Below are positions 54,024 to 64,000 of a stretch of DNA of 64,000 nt, one piece after another. The stretch covers positions 248,001 to 312,000 of the forward strand of contig JBDOQK010000025.1 in NCBI GenBank assembly GCA_040437565.1, read 5' to 3'. The notes under the pieces are model-generated. The model searched no databases. It was not told where the DNA came from and saw only the letters and a program-made list of their open reading frames with translations. The stretch comes from Albugo candida (lineage: Eukaryota > Oomycota > Peronosporomycetes > Albuginales). Numbering within the stretch: position 1 is the first letter of the stretch; each line of letters begins with the position of its first letter. The translations under genes and the position numbers were made by a program.

Positions 54024-54680
54024 TTGACGTGGAGTATGAAGAACTTTTATGTGATGGCGACGCGCGCCGGTAATACGATCTATGTCGCAAGCTCAAATGC
54101 GGCGGTCATTGGTAGAGAAAAAGGGATGAAAGCGATTCATGTCGCATCCGAAGCTGCTTCGAATGCTGCAGCTGTGGGGAAAGTAAAAGCTTCCGCGACA
54201 GCAACAACAGCTGTCAATGTAGCCAATGCTGGGAAGCGGAAAGCCGCTTTGGTGCTGAACACTGCTAAAAATCGACTGGCGAAAGGCTCACAGGATAATT
54301 TGGGAAGTCCATGCGAAGATGATCCAGCATCAACCAGCGATTACTGTCGATATGATCCATCCGAAAAGGAGAGAATTCATAAGAAAGGTCAAGTGGATCG
54401 AAATGTCAATGATCATGCATCAAGACGACATTTAGGTAGATCCGCTTCCAGTAATCATTTTGTGACCGGAGAAAACAAGCGAAGCAGAGCTGTCTCGGGA
54501 CGGCGAAAAGGTCGAGTATCACATCAATCTCTCGACATATCAACGGTCAAAGCCACCTCAAAGCGTCAAGAAGTAAGCAGAGAAGAGAGCACTGTCTTTA
54601 GAAAAATGAGCGATAGCGATCCTTCCTTCGAAAGACAGTCATCGCGGTCGAAAAAGTCGTGGCTTGAGGTCGCCTTATAG
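54024..54680 (+). CDS. Ala-rich amphipathic-repeat basic protein, unknown function
   Basis: 218 residues, one exon. Residues 10-85 are an alanine/lysine-rich helix with an irregular repeat of the form AxxVGxxKA (for example ASNAAAVGKVKASATATT, NAGKRKAALVLNTAKNRLAKG). Such 11-residue-like amphipathic repeats often bind membranes or lipid droplets. The rest is basic and disordered (RRKGRVSHQS, KMSDSDPSFERQ). There is no signal peptide or membrane helix. Divergent from the MED13-like gene, 135 bases apart, and 61 bases before the DHHC gene on the same strand. Family not recognised; the membrane idea is inference. Confidence 0.55.
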   Translation: MTWSMKNFYVMATRAGNTIYVASSNAAVIGREKGMKAIHVASEAASNAAAVGKVKASATATTAVNVANAGKRKAALVLNTAKNRLAKGSQDNLGSPCEDDPASTSDYCRYDPSEKERIHKKGQVDRNVNDHASRRHLGRSASSNHFVTGENKRSRAVSGRRKGRVSHQSLDISTVKATSKRQEVSREESTVFRKMSDSDPSFERQSSRSKKSWLEVAL

Positions 54681-54741
54681 AGGAAGCGGTACCGCATTTG
54701 TACCACCGCTACCGGTACATAGATAGCTGTAGAGTTTACCG

Positions 54742-55509
54742 ATGAAATCTAAAAATGTCTCGAACGCCGCTGTCATTTCTGTCGGCCTCATGCTTCTAGA
54801 GACATTGACGTGGTTAGTTTTTTTGCAACACGATTCTTCTCTCAGTTGTGCCGCGATATATGTCGTCACTAGCCTTCTCATGGTTTGGTCTTATATAAAA
54901 ACTCTTACTGTAAGCCCGCGCGAAGCCGAGTCAGAGGTGCATTTGTGCTCTTACTTTAGAAAAGATTACAGATCTGACGAGGAGAGAGACTATCAGCACA
55001 ATGAACTGATGGGGAAGGGAAACATTGCGGATAGGGAAGCGTTAATAACGGAATACAAATACTGCGAACGATGTGATCAAATGAAGGCGCATGGAATGCA
55101 TCACTGCTCAAGGTGCGGAGTTTGCATTTATCTGATGGATCATCATTGCCCTTGGACGGCAAATTGCATTGGATGGAAGAACAAGAAGTTTTTCATTCTT
55201 TTTTTGGCTTACACATCAATGAGTTGTCTGACGTTTGCCGCAATCGATGCTCCTATAGCCTGGAAAGACGAGAATGACGGACACGGGCCCCTAACTATGT
55301 ATTATCTTCAATTTATGTGGATTCTGGCTGGCTCCGTTGGGACAGCAGTTGGATTATACTGGTGTTTTCATATCTGGCTAATGTTGAGTGGAAGAACGAC
55401 GCTCGATTTCATGGCTAAACGTTCTGGCGAATTTGTGCATTTAAGTCTTCGCAAAAAGGTTGTGCTCTATTTCGGTGAGAGTATGTGGTCGTGGCTGTTG
55501 CCAATCTGA
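54742..55509 (+). CDS. DHHC-type palmitoyltransferase
   Basis: 255 residues, one exon. Two N-terminal membrane helices (AVISVGLMLLETLTWLVFL, CAAIYVVTSLLMVWSYI), then the Cys-rich domain YCERCDQMKAHGMHHC and CGVCIYLMDHHCPW with the catalytic DHHC, then GWKNKKFFILFLAY and two more helices. The downstream GRTTLDFM corresponds to the TTxE motif with Asp in place of Glu. Enzymes of this family attach palmitate to cysteines of membrane proteins, mostly at the Golgi or plasma membrane. Length is short but within the family range. Confidence 0.92.
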   Translation: MKSKNVSNAAVISVGLMLLETLTWLVFLQHDSSLSCAAIYVVTSLLMVWSYIKTLTVSPREAESEVHLCSYFRKDYRSDEERDYQHNELMGKGNIADREALITEYKYCERCDQMKAHGMHHCSRCGVCIYLMDHHCPWTANCIGWKNKKFFILFLAYTSMSCLTFAAIDAPIAWKDENDGHGPLTMYYLQFMWILAGSVGTAVGLYWCFHIWLMLSGRTTLDFMAKRSGEFVHLSLRKKVVLYFGESMWSWLLPI

Positions 55510-56138
55510 GTTCCCATTGGTGCATCTGTCGGAAGAGAATTGCTATGGGAGCCTTCCAATAATTTATATTGACTAAATATGATACCTTTTCGAATTGGGA
55601 GCTATATACTGATGGGCACTGTAGTTGGAAGGGCCTGCTCCACCAATTTTTCATTGTAGTAATTGTTTAGTTATAGTAAGAACCGTTTAATCCATTGATG
55701 AGCGATGCCATAAATCCGGAATTTATTATGACGATTGCATTAATTTCGGGTACCAGCTGAGGATTTGAATGTAGATATGATGTAATAGACTCCTGAATGA
55801 TGATCTCTACAGTCTCGTAAGTGTATTCACAATGACGAATTCTCAAAATATAGACTACGATGATCTGACAAGATTATAGTGTATTTGTGTGACTAACCAC
55901 GCAATGAAAGTAGTGAGATTGTCAGCCTCTTTGTTTGCGGGTATACCGGCACGAGGACTACCCTGTTGATCGGGAATATACCCGTCCGCTGCCAGTTTCT
56001 CTGGTCCACACATTCCAACCACCTTTGCTCGCTATCATAGCATCAGGAATGCCAGTATTTCGACCGTGGTATGTCAAGCATCCAGGTACTTCATGTTGCC
56101 ATCAGTTGTCTTAATATGTCAGCTTTTCTCGATCGCAA
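55510..56138. other. Intergenic, no feature seen
   Basis: About 630 bases between a plus-strand gene end and a minus-strand gene end. No coding signal or obvious RNA. Confidence 0.55.
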
Positions 56139-57268
56139 TTAAGATTGATAGTAATCGTCTTGAATGTTGACTAGATTTAGTAAAGCGGAACGATAAGCCT
56201 CCTCACTATCGAATTCCGGGACGTCTCTGTAGAACTGATTACCTACATCTTCTTCAAGCAAGCTGTGATCTATTTGATGGGATTTATCTTGCACTTGTTC
56301 TTGCTTTGGAATATTGAGACTCCAGCGATTCCTACGCGATGACTTGGGGACAGCTGGCTCCTTTGAGATACATCTAGATGATAGAGTGCTGGTAGATATA
56401 CTTTGCGTCCGGGCAGACTTCCGGAACGCTTTTCCTTTGATCTCATGATCTCTAGCAACTTCATTTTGTTCCTGCAAAAATGGCTCGGCAGTTTTCTGGC
56501 TGAAGTTTTTCTGTGTCTCCCGCTGTTGACGCTCTTCTTCTACCGTTCCAGTAATTTTCGTGCGCTGCAAATTGACCATCAGTATTTCTTGCTCCAAACG
56601 AACCGATTCCTGCTCGACACGCTTTCGCTGTCGCTCTAAATTACCAATGCGGTCTTCCAACTGCGTAATAACGGCTTCTTTCTCGATAACTTCCTGCTTG
56701 AGATTTTTCAACTCTCGAGTTCTTCGTTGGAATTTGACAACGACATTTCCGTTGATGTGCAGCGTCAATCGCATCTACCGAGCAATAGAAAATCATTCTC
56801 TCGATATCAGCGAGTCAAGTCAATTACCTGTTCTCTTATACGGCCTTTATGTATATCGAAGAACGTCGACTTTGCGGTGTGTCTACGTGAAGTTCTTCTA
56901 ATGTTTGACGTTGCATTTGTCACATTGTGAGCATTTCCACGCTTTCCAGCCAAGCTTTGCTTTCTCGTAGACAAGCGTCTTCTTTCAGACAGAGTTCGTA
57001 ATGCATTGTCTCTGTTCATTTCCTTCGTGCGACGTTGTGATTCATTTTTCTCCGCCTTCCTGTTGACCCTTACCTTTGAACTAATCTCTACACGTTTTTT
57101 ATCGCTTGATGGCTGGAGACGTTTTCCACGTTCTTCAGTCACAATGTCCGCTATTTCTAATTTTTCTTTCCGAGAAATCACGCGTTTGCGCGGTGCTGGA
57201 GCAGCCGATTCGTCTCTTAACGGATTCGATGAGGTCCTCGAGTCAAGTGTCGCTTTTACTGGCAGCAT
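56139..57268 (-). CDS. Coiled-coil protein with basic N-terminus, unknown function
   Basis: Two exons, 57268-56828 and 56774-56139, with a 53-base intron, giving 358 residues. The first half is very basic (RKRVISRKEKLEIAD, ERRRLSTRKQSL), with no hydrophobic segment. At the splice junction the reading REQ joins MRLTLHINGNVVVKFQRR and then a coiled coil of about 60 residues (LKNLKQEVIEKEAVITQLED). The tail is acidic and aromatic (DVPEFDSEEAYRSALLNL). It may be a cytoskeletal or nuclear protein; I do not recognise it. An in-frame stop upstream of 57268 supports the chosen start. Divergent from Rpn7, 394 bases apart. Confidence 0.6.
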
Positions 57269-57662
57269 ATCATCACGTTTCCTCTTCAGAGTCGAGTCTT
57301 TGAAGCAAGCAGTGGTCGAACTTGCTGATTGAGCGATTTTTTACTCACTTTTGCGATCAGCGTATAAATAATCGATAAAAGAAAAATGGCGTAATTGGAT
57401 GAAGGGTGAGCTCATTAAGAGCCAAATGAAAAGTGTAGGGAATTAATGAGTATTGATTGAGTTTAACGTAAGAATTGGATCTATTTTAAGTAAACAAACT
57501 CAATTCCAAGATCTGCGCTATAAATTTACATCTACAGAGCTCTCGCTATGCGATGCCATTTCGACTTGTGCAGGCGACGGTGTTGAATGAATGTAATTCT
57601 GCTCACGACACTTGCGTTGCTGACTAAAATAGAAGCCCCTACAATTACTATTGATTTTTATC

Positions 57663-59383
57663 ATGGCAGGAGTTAAAGGATCTAACGATAATTCAAAGAT
57701 CTCTAAGCAACAGATGGCAGGCAACTTATCGGAGGAGATCGAAGAGGGTCTAGGATCACTGCCTGTTATGAGGATCGCAGAGGTTTTTTACCTTTTATCG
57801 CATCAGCAGAGCCCGCAGAGCACACTCGACAAAGGGGACGCAACGTATCGAAACGAATTGATGCAATTTATCAAATCCAACAGTTGAGTATTTACAATAA
57901 TACCCCTAATTATTCTCATTTATAACACTATTGGATAGAAATGGCTCCATATTACAAATATGTATGTACTCAGCTCCATTGGCCAATCGACTCGGAACTT
58001 TTAACAACTTTGGAGAAAGAAAACAAAGACGAAGCCATCCAACTGGACGAAAAGATTGAGGATGCTACCAAGAACTTGGGCGACATTGAGATTTTAGAGG
58101 CTCTACTTACCAAAGCTCGAATGCATTGTCGAATTGGAGACAACGAAGCCGCTCTAAAGGCTTTTGCAGTGGCAAACGAGAAGCCACAATCAATCAATCA
58201 GAAGATTCTCGTCTCGCTTCATTGTATCCGAATCGGACTCTTTTTCAATGATCTCAAACTGGTGGAAGAGCAGATTCGTCATGCCACTTTACTGATTGAC
58301 GAAGGAGGCGATTGGGATCGACGAAACAGACTNNNNNNNNNNNNNNNNNNNNNNNNNNNNNNNNNNNNNNNNNNNNNNNNNNNNNNNNNNNNNNNNNNNN
58401 NNNNNNNNNNNNNNNNNNNNNNNNNNNNNNNNGCTCGAATGCATTGTCGAATTGGAGACAACGAAGCCGCTCTAAAGGCTTTTGCAGTGGCAAACGAGAA
58501 GCCACAATCAATCAATCAGAAGATTCTCGTCTCGCTTCATTGTATCCGAATCGGACTCTTTTTCAATGATCTCAAACTGGTGGAAGAGCAGATTCGTCAT
58601 GCCACTTTACTGATTGACGAAGGAGGCGATTGGGATCGACGAAACAGACTCAAAGTCTATGAAGGCTGCTATCTTATGATGGCCCGAGACTTCAAGAAAG
58701 CATGTGTACTTTTCCAGGAATCAGCCGCCACTTTCACAGCCACTGAACTGATGAGTTACAACCAGCTTGTCTTTTACTGCGTGGTCACGTGCATCCTCTG
58801 TATGAATCGAGTGGAATTGAAGAAAAAGGTACGCGCTTCAGCTGGAGGAAAGCCCGGATGACAAATTCTCGCTTAGATTGTGGACTCGCCCGAAATCCTC
58901 GCTGTCCTTCATCACACTCCTTACCTGGAAAACTTTCTGAATGGGCTCTATGACTGCAACTACAAACAGTTTTTCAGCGCATTGGGTATGTGACTCCTTC
59001 TCTTGCTGGATCATTCTGATGCTACTTCTATGTACACAGTGGAGCTCTACCCCCACATCCTCCGCGACAAATATTTATCCATCCATTCTCGTTATATCAT
59101 TCGAGAGTATCGCGTGCTGGCGTATTCTCAGTTCCTCGAAGCGTATCGAAGCGTAACGATCGAATCGATGGCGAATGCCTTTGGAATCAGCGTGACCTTC
59201 CTGGATGCCGAGCTATCGCGATTCATTGCAGCTGGACGTTTGAACGCGAAAATCGATAAAGTAAATGGCGTGATCGAAACCAATCGTCCTGACAGCAAAA
59301 ATGCTCAATATCAAGCTGCTATCAAAAAAGGAGATGTCGTTCTCAATCGTATCCAAAAACTCACACGAGCGATCAACGTTTGA
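57663..59383 (+). CDS. 26S proteasome regulatory subunit Rpn7 (PSMD6)
   Basis: Four exons: 57663-57882, 57939-58828, 58877-58985, 59040-59383; introns of 56, 48 and 54 bases. The second exon holds a 318-base artefact (100 N and a 218-base copy); without it the protein is 414 residues, near the usual 390. The fold is TPR-like helical repeats ([37 protein letters not shown]), then a C-terminal PCI domain ([50 protein letters not shown]). Rpn7 is part of the proteasome lid and helps hold the lid to the base. Convergent with the folate gene, 108 bases apart. Confidence 0.93.
58115..58650. repeat. 218-base direct copy flanking a 100 N gap inside Rpn7
   Basis: Bases 58115-58332 recur at 58433-58650 around the gap 58333-58432. 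The offset of 318 is a multiple of three, so the reading frame stays open across it. Rpn7 proteins have no such internal repeat. Confidence 0.9.
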
Positions 59384-59491
59384 GTTGTATTTTCTGTGGA
59401 CGGAACTTCAAATGCCTCAAGTGGCTTCATATTGTAAAAGACCCGCTTTTTCTCAACTTTTGAAACAATTCTTTCTGCGTTTTCTCGCAGA

Positions 59492-61175
59492 TCACCAATC
59501 TTCTTGGTCCCGAGAACGCCAAATTGCATCTGCTACCTTGGCCACATCAATCATTTCCTGTGCATCATGTACGCGTATGAGGTCAGCTCTTCCCGCAATT
59601 GCGGCACAACACGCTGCAGCCGTTCCCCACGCTCGAGTCTTTGGCTCTGGGCGCCCACAGATCGTCCCCAGAAAGCCTTTGCGAGACGGTCCAACCTGGA
59701 TAGAAATCGTGGGTAACGTGATTCATATCGTATGCGCCATACCAGAAGCGGAAGGTCATTGCATGAAGCTTTCAACTCCGCGATTCGTTCGAGTATCTGA
59801 AGATTCAAAGCTTTGTCTTTCGCGAAACCGATTCCCGGATCAACAATGATATTCCATCCAAAGACTCCAGCACTTTCGGCAGCTTGAACTCGCTCCATCA
59901 AAAATGTCCCAACCTCCACAACAACGTCATCGTACTGCTTCATCGCTGAGCTGCTCATACTTTCCGGTGTGCCACGCATATGCATCAAAATCAGCTGCAG
60001 AAGCAACCAGACCCGCTGAGGTGGACCCGCTGACATACCAAGAGAATTGCTCAACGAACCGGAACTCGCAAAACTGCTACTGTCGCCAGCATTTGCTCAT
60101 CTTTCAATCCAGCGGATACATCATTGACGGCATTCGCGCCAGCTTGGACCGCCTCCAACGCGACTTGCGCCTTTGTCGTATCGATAGATATGGGGATCTG
60201 TGAGAATTCTCTAATTCTCCGTATCACTGGGACGACCTGAAGCACATGTATCATTCATTGAAAAGGTGAAAGAAAGGTATAGTCACTCTTTTCAATTCTT
60301 CCTCTGTCGAGATAGCTATAGCTCCGGGTCGTGTGGATTCCCCTCCAATGTCAATGATATCAATTCCCTCTTCCTCCATCGCTCGAGCTTTGTGCATGAT
60401 GACATCAATCTCCATTTCATTCCCATCGCTAAAGCTATCGGGCGTGACATTTAGAATTCCCATTACGTACGTCTTCCGTCCCAATTGCCACGGCCGTTCC
60501 TTTCGAATGGGAAGAATTGGTCTCGGAGACGCTTCCTCGGTCTTGAGCGCATCATACAGACTTTGCATCGAACTGTGGAGAAGAGGATGCTGGTACTCTG
60601 AAGCAGGCGGTAAGGAGGTAAAAGCAACTCGACATAGATCACAGTACCCGGAGCAACGTCACAAAATGGCGCCAAAACAAACGCGCGTTCTGCGATCCGT
60701 TCGTGTGGGATGACAAGCGGTCCTTCCTCAGTGTCTATTCTGATGATTTCGCCTCCATAGAATAGGATGTCGACGTCGATGACGCGAGGACCGTAACTGA
60801 ACGCAGCCGCAGAGTGAGAGGAGCGTACGATTGACGCGCTTTAGCTGTACCGAAATGTGGGATTACGTCCCACTTGCCGCTCAATCGATTTGCAGCAGAG
60901 CAATAGCTCGTTTGGCCGCATCGTTGTGGTCATTTTGACGACGAGATTGTAGAAAGAAGGCTGATTTTCGACATAACTTGGCTTTGTTTGATATAATTTT
61001 GATGTTTTTACGAGTTTTCCGACGTTTTTGACTAATAAAAGCAGTGCGTTTTCAATATTGTGCATCAACGATCCTATATGTATTGTTTCTAGCTCTTTTC
61101 ACCAAGAATTGACGCGTACAGAGAGATAAACGTACCGACATTAGTGCCCAGCGCCAAGAATACATCCTTGGACAT
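59492..61175 (-). CDS. Bifunctional HPPK-DHPS (folate biosynthesis)
   Basis: Seven exons: 61175-61136, 61073-60851, 60796-60648, 60597-60287, 60236-60060, 59994-59743, 59695-59492; introns 47-65 bases; 451 residues. The N-terminal half is 6-hydroxymethyl-dihydropterin pyrophosphokinase (LALGTNVGS, YQTKPSYVENQPSFYNLVV, YGPRVIDVDILFYGG). The C-terminal half is dihydropteroate synthase (MGILNVTPDSFSDGN, IDIGGESTRPGA, ISIDTTKAQVA, LMHMRGTPESM, WNIIVDPGIGFAKD, VGPSRKGFLG, LIRVHDAQEM). Together they pyrophosphorylate the pterin and join it to p-aminobenzoate; DHPS is the sulfonamide target. The two-domain order is that of plants; the fungal third domain (dihydroneopterin aldolase) is absent. Only 42 bases separate its start from the next gene's start. 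Confidence 0.92.
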
Positions 61176-61217
61176 CCTAGATTACCTACGATTGTGTGCA
61201 CCACCTAATTTTGCTGG

Positions 61218-64000
61218 ATGGCTGACATGTCGATGCATTCGACCGAGCCGGATGGCTTCTCTTCATTAGTGCCAGCGCGTAAGCGTTCAAGACAGGAGCT
61301 CGGTGAAACACATACAGGTAGCCAACCACCCAATATTGATTATAGTCCATTCAATTCGACCCAAACTACAGCTGTAGAAGATTTTGTTGCATCCTACCGT
61401 GAGCAGAATTCCAGGCCTTTTCGTGTTCACACTCCATCACGCGTCTACCCCAATGCAATCACAGTTTCCTCAATGTTACATGCTTTATGCAACCACTACA
61501 AAGTGTGCTCCTTCCAGGAATTGCTGCAGAATCCCTCTGCGGACCCAATGCAACTGCAAGGCCTCCGTGAGATTCAGTGCATCAATGAGCGCTTATGGAC
61601 CTTTTGCGCTGTATATCAACAATCTCGTGGAATCCACACCTTGTATGAATGCTACCAAGCGTTCCTGATGCAGGAACAGATCGAGGATTTCTGTGATCTC
61701 GGCATTGGAAACTCCTTTCGGCTGACAGAGGCCGTCCAGGCTTGTTACGGGATGGCCCAAGATAGCTCCTCGGAGACGCTCAAGCTGCTTCCGCTGAAAA
61801 CATATGATGTTCTCCGACACCTTCGGGCATTTGACCAGCAGCTGCATTCAGAATCGCATCATTCATTCAATGAAATACGCACTGGTGTTCGTATCCATCG
61901 CGAAGACTTTCTCCGATATTTGACCCNNNNNNNNNNNNNNNNNNNNNNNNNNNNNNNNNNNNNNNNNNNNNNNNNNNNNNNNNNNNNNNNNNNNNNNNNN
62001 NNNNNNNNNNNNNNNNNNNNNNNNNNGCTCAAGCTGCTTCCGCTGAAAACATATGATGTTCTCCGACACCTTCGGGCATTTGACCAGCAGCTCCATTCAG
62101 AATCGCATCATTCATTCAATGAAATACGCACTGGTGTTCGTATCCATCGCGAAGACTTTCTCCGATATTTGACCCGCAAACTTTCGATGGAATTGCGCGC
62201 TCAGTATACTCTCACGCAACTTGGAGTCTTTATCAGTGCGTCGAGCTTTGGACAATACATTGGCTTACTGCGTCGCATCTCCTTTCAAGAAAAAAAAGAA
62301 CTGAAGGCGCTCGAAGCGGAATTTCAGAAAGGAGTCGCTGAAAGAGTATTCGAAATCACCAAAGAAAAATTCAGNNNNNNNNNNNNNNNNNNNNNNNNNN
62401 NNNNNNNNNNNNNNNNNNNNNNNNNNNNNNNNNNNNNNNNNNNNNNNNNNNNNNNNNNNNNNNNNNNNNNNNNNATTCATTCAATGAAATACGCACTGGT
62501 GTTCGTATCCATCGCGAAGACTTTCTCCGATATTTGACCCACAAACTTTCGATGGAATTGCGCGCTCAGTATACTCTCACACAACTTGGAGTCTTTATCA
62601 GTCCATCGAGCTTTGGACAATACATTGGTTTACTGCGTCGCATCTCCTTTCAAGAAAAAAAAGAACTGAAAATGCTCGAAGCGGAATTTCAGAAAGGAGT
62701 CGCTGAAAGAGTATTCGAAATCACCAAAGAAAAATTCAGCTCAGCAAATCGTCAACACGCAATCGCAGAATGCCTCAAGCTTCAGGAAAAGAGATGGAAG
62801 TCAGAACTCCATCAGAATAGCAGTAAAGGCTCCGAACGTAAGACTTCCAATACAACTTCCTCGTCTTTATCACTTGAAATACTTCGTCGTGTCACCAGTG
62901 TCGATGTGTATTTGGATCGTGAGCTACAACGCAAACTCCAGGCTCAAAGTGACACCTCTAAAGCATGTTGGTCGATATCTTCACACGCAATCGCGGAGCA
63001 AGATGCTAAAATCCGTAAAAGGCTCAAATCTTGCCTCGCCTGGACACAGAAAAGCTGTCAATACTCGCGAATCAAAGTCGTCACGTGGGTGGTCTCTGGT
63101 GTCATTGCAAAGATTTATGCTTTACTTAGGGACAGCGATAAAGTCTCAGCCTCGAAACTTGGCGCCAGTCCTGAGGAAAGCCAGAATATCAAGGAATCAG
63201 AAGATTTATCGGAGTTAGAAGAGTGCGCTTGCTGCTGTGTTGGAAGTGATTCTTGCACATGTTCTTGTGCCTGCGCTTGTCATCAAGACTCTAGTGACGA
63301 GGAAGGTCTGTGTGAGGTCACATCGGAGCCTGCTGTAGAAGAAGTTTGTCAGAAGGAGAGGCTCAAAAAAACAATTGTAAAGTTTCTTCAAGATTACAGG
63401 CAAGCCAACGCTTCCAATAACAACAAGCAAGCGACTCTGGGCGTTCAGTGGACCGTGGAGATGCTGTGTGCATTAGAAGAGCATCTCAAACTCGAAATGT
63501 CGACTTCGTTGGGCTCTATCTCGTGGCTAAATGCTGTCAGAGAGCTTCAACAAGACCAGCCTTTGCTTCTTTCTACAGAGAGCGAGTCGCCTTCTTCGAA
63601 GATATGTGTGCCTGCAAGCCAAATGTGCTCAATGAATGGCATCAACGACCGTGAATTAAGTCGATTCTTGCATCAGTATGTCATAAACCACGGACTCGAC
63701 GAATCGAATTGGAATGATCACCGAAAACGCATTTTCACTCGACTCCGCGAACACTTTGGACGTCAGCAATCGGAATTTGACGAGTCTTTCCAAGCGATTG
63801 TGTCGTCCAAAATACACGCTGTGATGGTCTCAGCACCTGCAGAAGCGGACGAACGCATCGTATACGCTTCAGCTTTGGACGTAGACCTTCGATCCGAATG
63901 TCCTGTGCCAGAAACTCTCTGTGAGAGAATCCTTGCACAACTCGTCACATGTCCGTTTCTAAGTCATGTGGAGCCTTATCTTCAATGGGAAGCCACGTAT
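61218..64000 (+). CDS. Large protein, N-terminal part, possibly NO VEIN-like; runs off window
   Basis: Open from ATG 61218 to the window end. Two 100 N gaps with copied flanks add 614 artefact bases; without them 723 residues are visible. The second copy shifts the apparent frame, so the assembled reading breaks at 62475 while the true one continues. The sequence is mostly helical (ITVSSMLHALCNHYKVCSFQ, GIHTLYECYQAFLMQEQIED, LGVFISASSFGQYIGLLRRI). The pattern of an EFL-like stretch (REDFLRYLTRKLS) followed by LGVFIS resembles the N-terminus of NO VEIN/sacsin-type proteins, which would place an ATPase-like domain downstream, outside this window. That is tentative. A cysteine cluster lies at about 63226-63288. 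Confidence 0.6.
61778..62175. repeat. 149-base near-identical copy flanking a 100 N gap
   Basis: Bases 61778-61926 recur at 62027-62175 with one mismatch, around the gap 61927-62026. Confidence 0.85.
62110..62739. repeat. 265-base copy with several mismatches flanking a 100 N gap
   Basis: Bases 62110-62374 recur at 62475-62739, around the gap 62375-62474, with roughly 8-10 mismatches by eye. The offset 365 is not a multiple of three. Mismatches suggest two haplotypes placed in a row, or a recent true tandem copy. Confidence 0.85.

Noticed and set aside
1-64000. CRISPR array, tRNA or rRNA genes
   Set aside because: No regularly spaced repeats, and no cloverleaf or rRNA-like segment was found by eye on either strand. 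A program scan would be more reliable for tRNAs.
27666-64000. Operon-like grouping of the right-hand genes
   Set aside because: Strands alternate and the functions are unrelated; this is ordinary eukaryotic gene order.

Overview
The window looks like nuclear DNA of an oomycete, most likely a white rust (Albugo). Several features support this. A 1,3-beta-glucan synthase is fused to a sugar-transporter-like domain. The spliced genes have 45-85 base introns. Base composition is moderately AT-rich. The secreted protein at 3690-5459 carries the CX2CX5G (CCG) motif, a mark of Albugo candidate effectors. The species call is inference; no marker gene is present.

The left part (1 to about 27,600) is gene-poor and repeat-rich. 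It holds a Ty3/gypsy chromodomain remnant, one CCG effector-like gene, two or three decayed protein-coding stretches, a remnant and a fuller copy of the same DDE DNA transposon family, a long inverted repeat, and a decayed Ty1/copia element (17577-22055) with recognisable LTRs, primer site and polypurine tract. Long stretches here show nothing I can recognise.

The right part (27,666 to 64,000) is mostly dense with conserved genes. In order: KEX1-type serine carboxypeptidase (-), protein kinase (+), eIF3j (+), membrane-anchored GH5 glycosidase (-), a repeat-bearing gap of about 2 kb, a secreted protein of unknown function (+), FKS glucan synthase/transporter fusion (-), DIX plus J-domain protein (+), voltage-gated K+ channel (-), MED13-like Mediator subunit (-), Ala-rich basic protein (+), DHHC palmitoyltransferase (+), coiled-coil protein (-), proteasome subunit Rpn7 (+), HPPK-DHPS folate enzyme (-), and the start of a large protein that may be NO VEIN-like (+) and runs off the window. 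Neighbours are often divergent or convergent with only 40-140 bases between them. Glucan synthase and the GH5 enzyme both bear on beta-glucan walls; the rest are housekeeping genes with no operon-like logic.

I rebuilt exon structures by hand for eight genes (27 introns). All use GT-AG and keep frame, and 11 of 27 donors read GTAC. There are nine assembly gaps, each exactly 100 N. Six are flanked by direct copies of the same 115-539 bases, so the apparent internal duplications in the glucan synthase, Rpn7 and NO VEIN-like genes are probably assembly artefacts and the real proteins are shorter than a naive translation.
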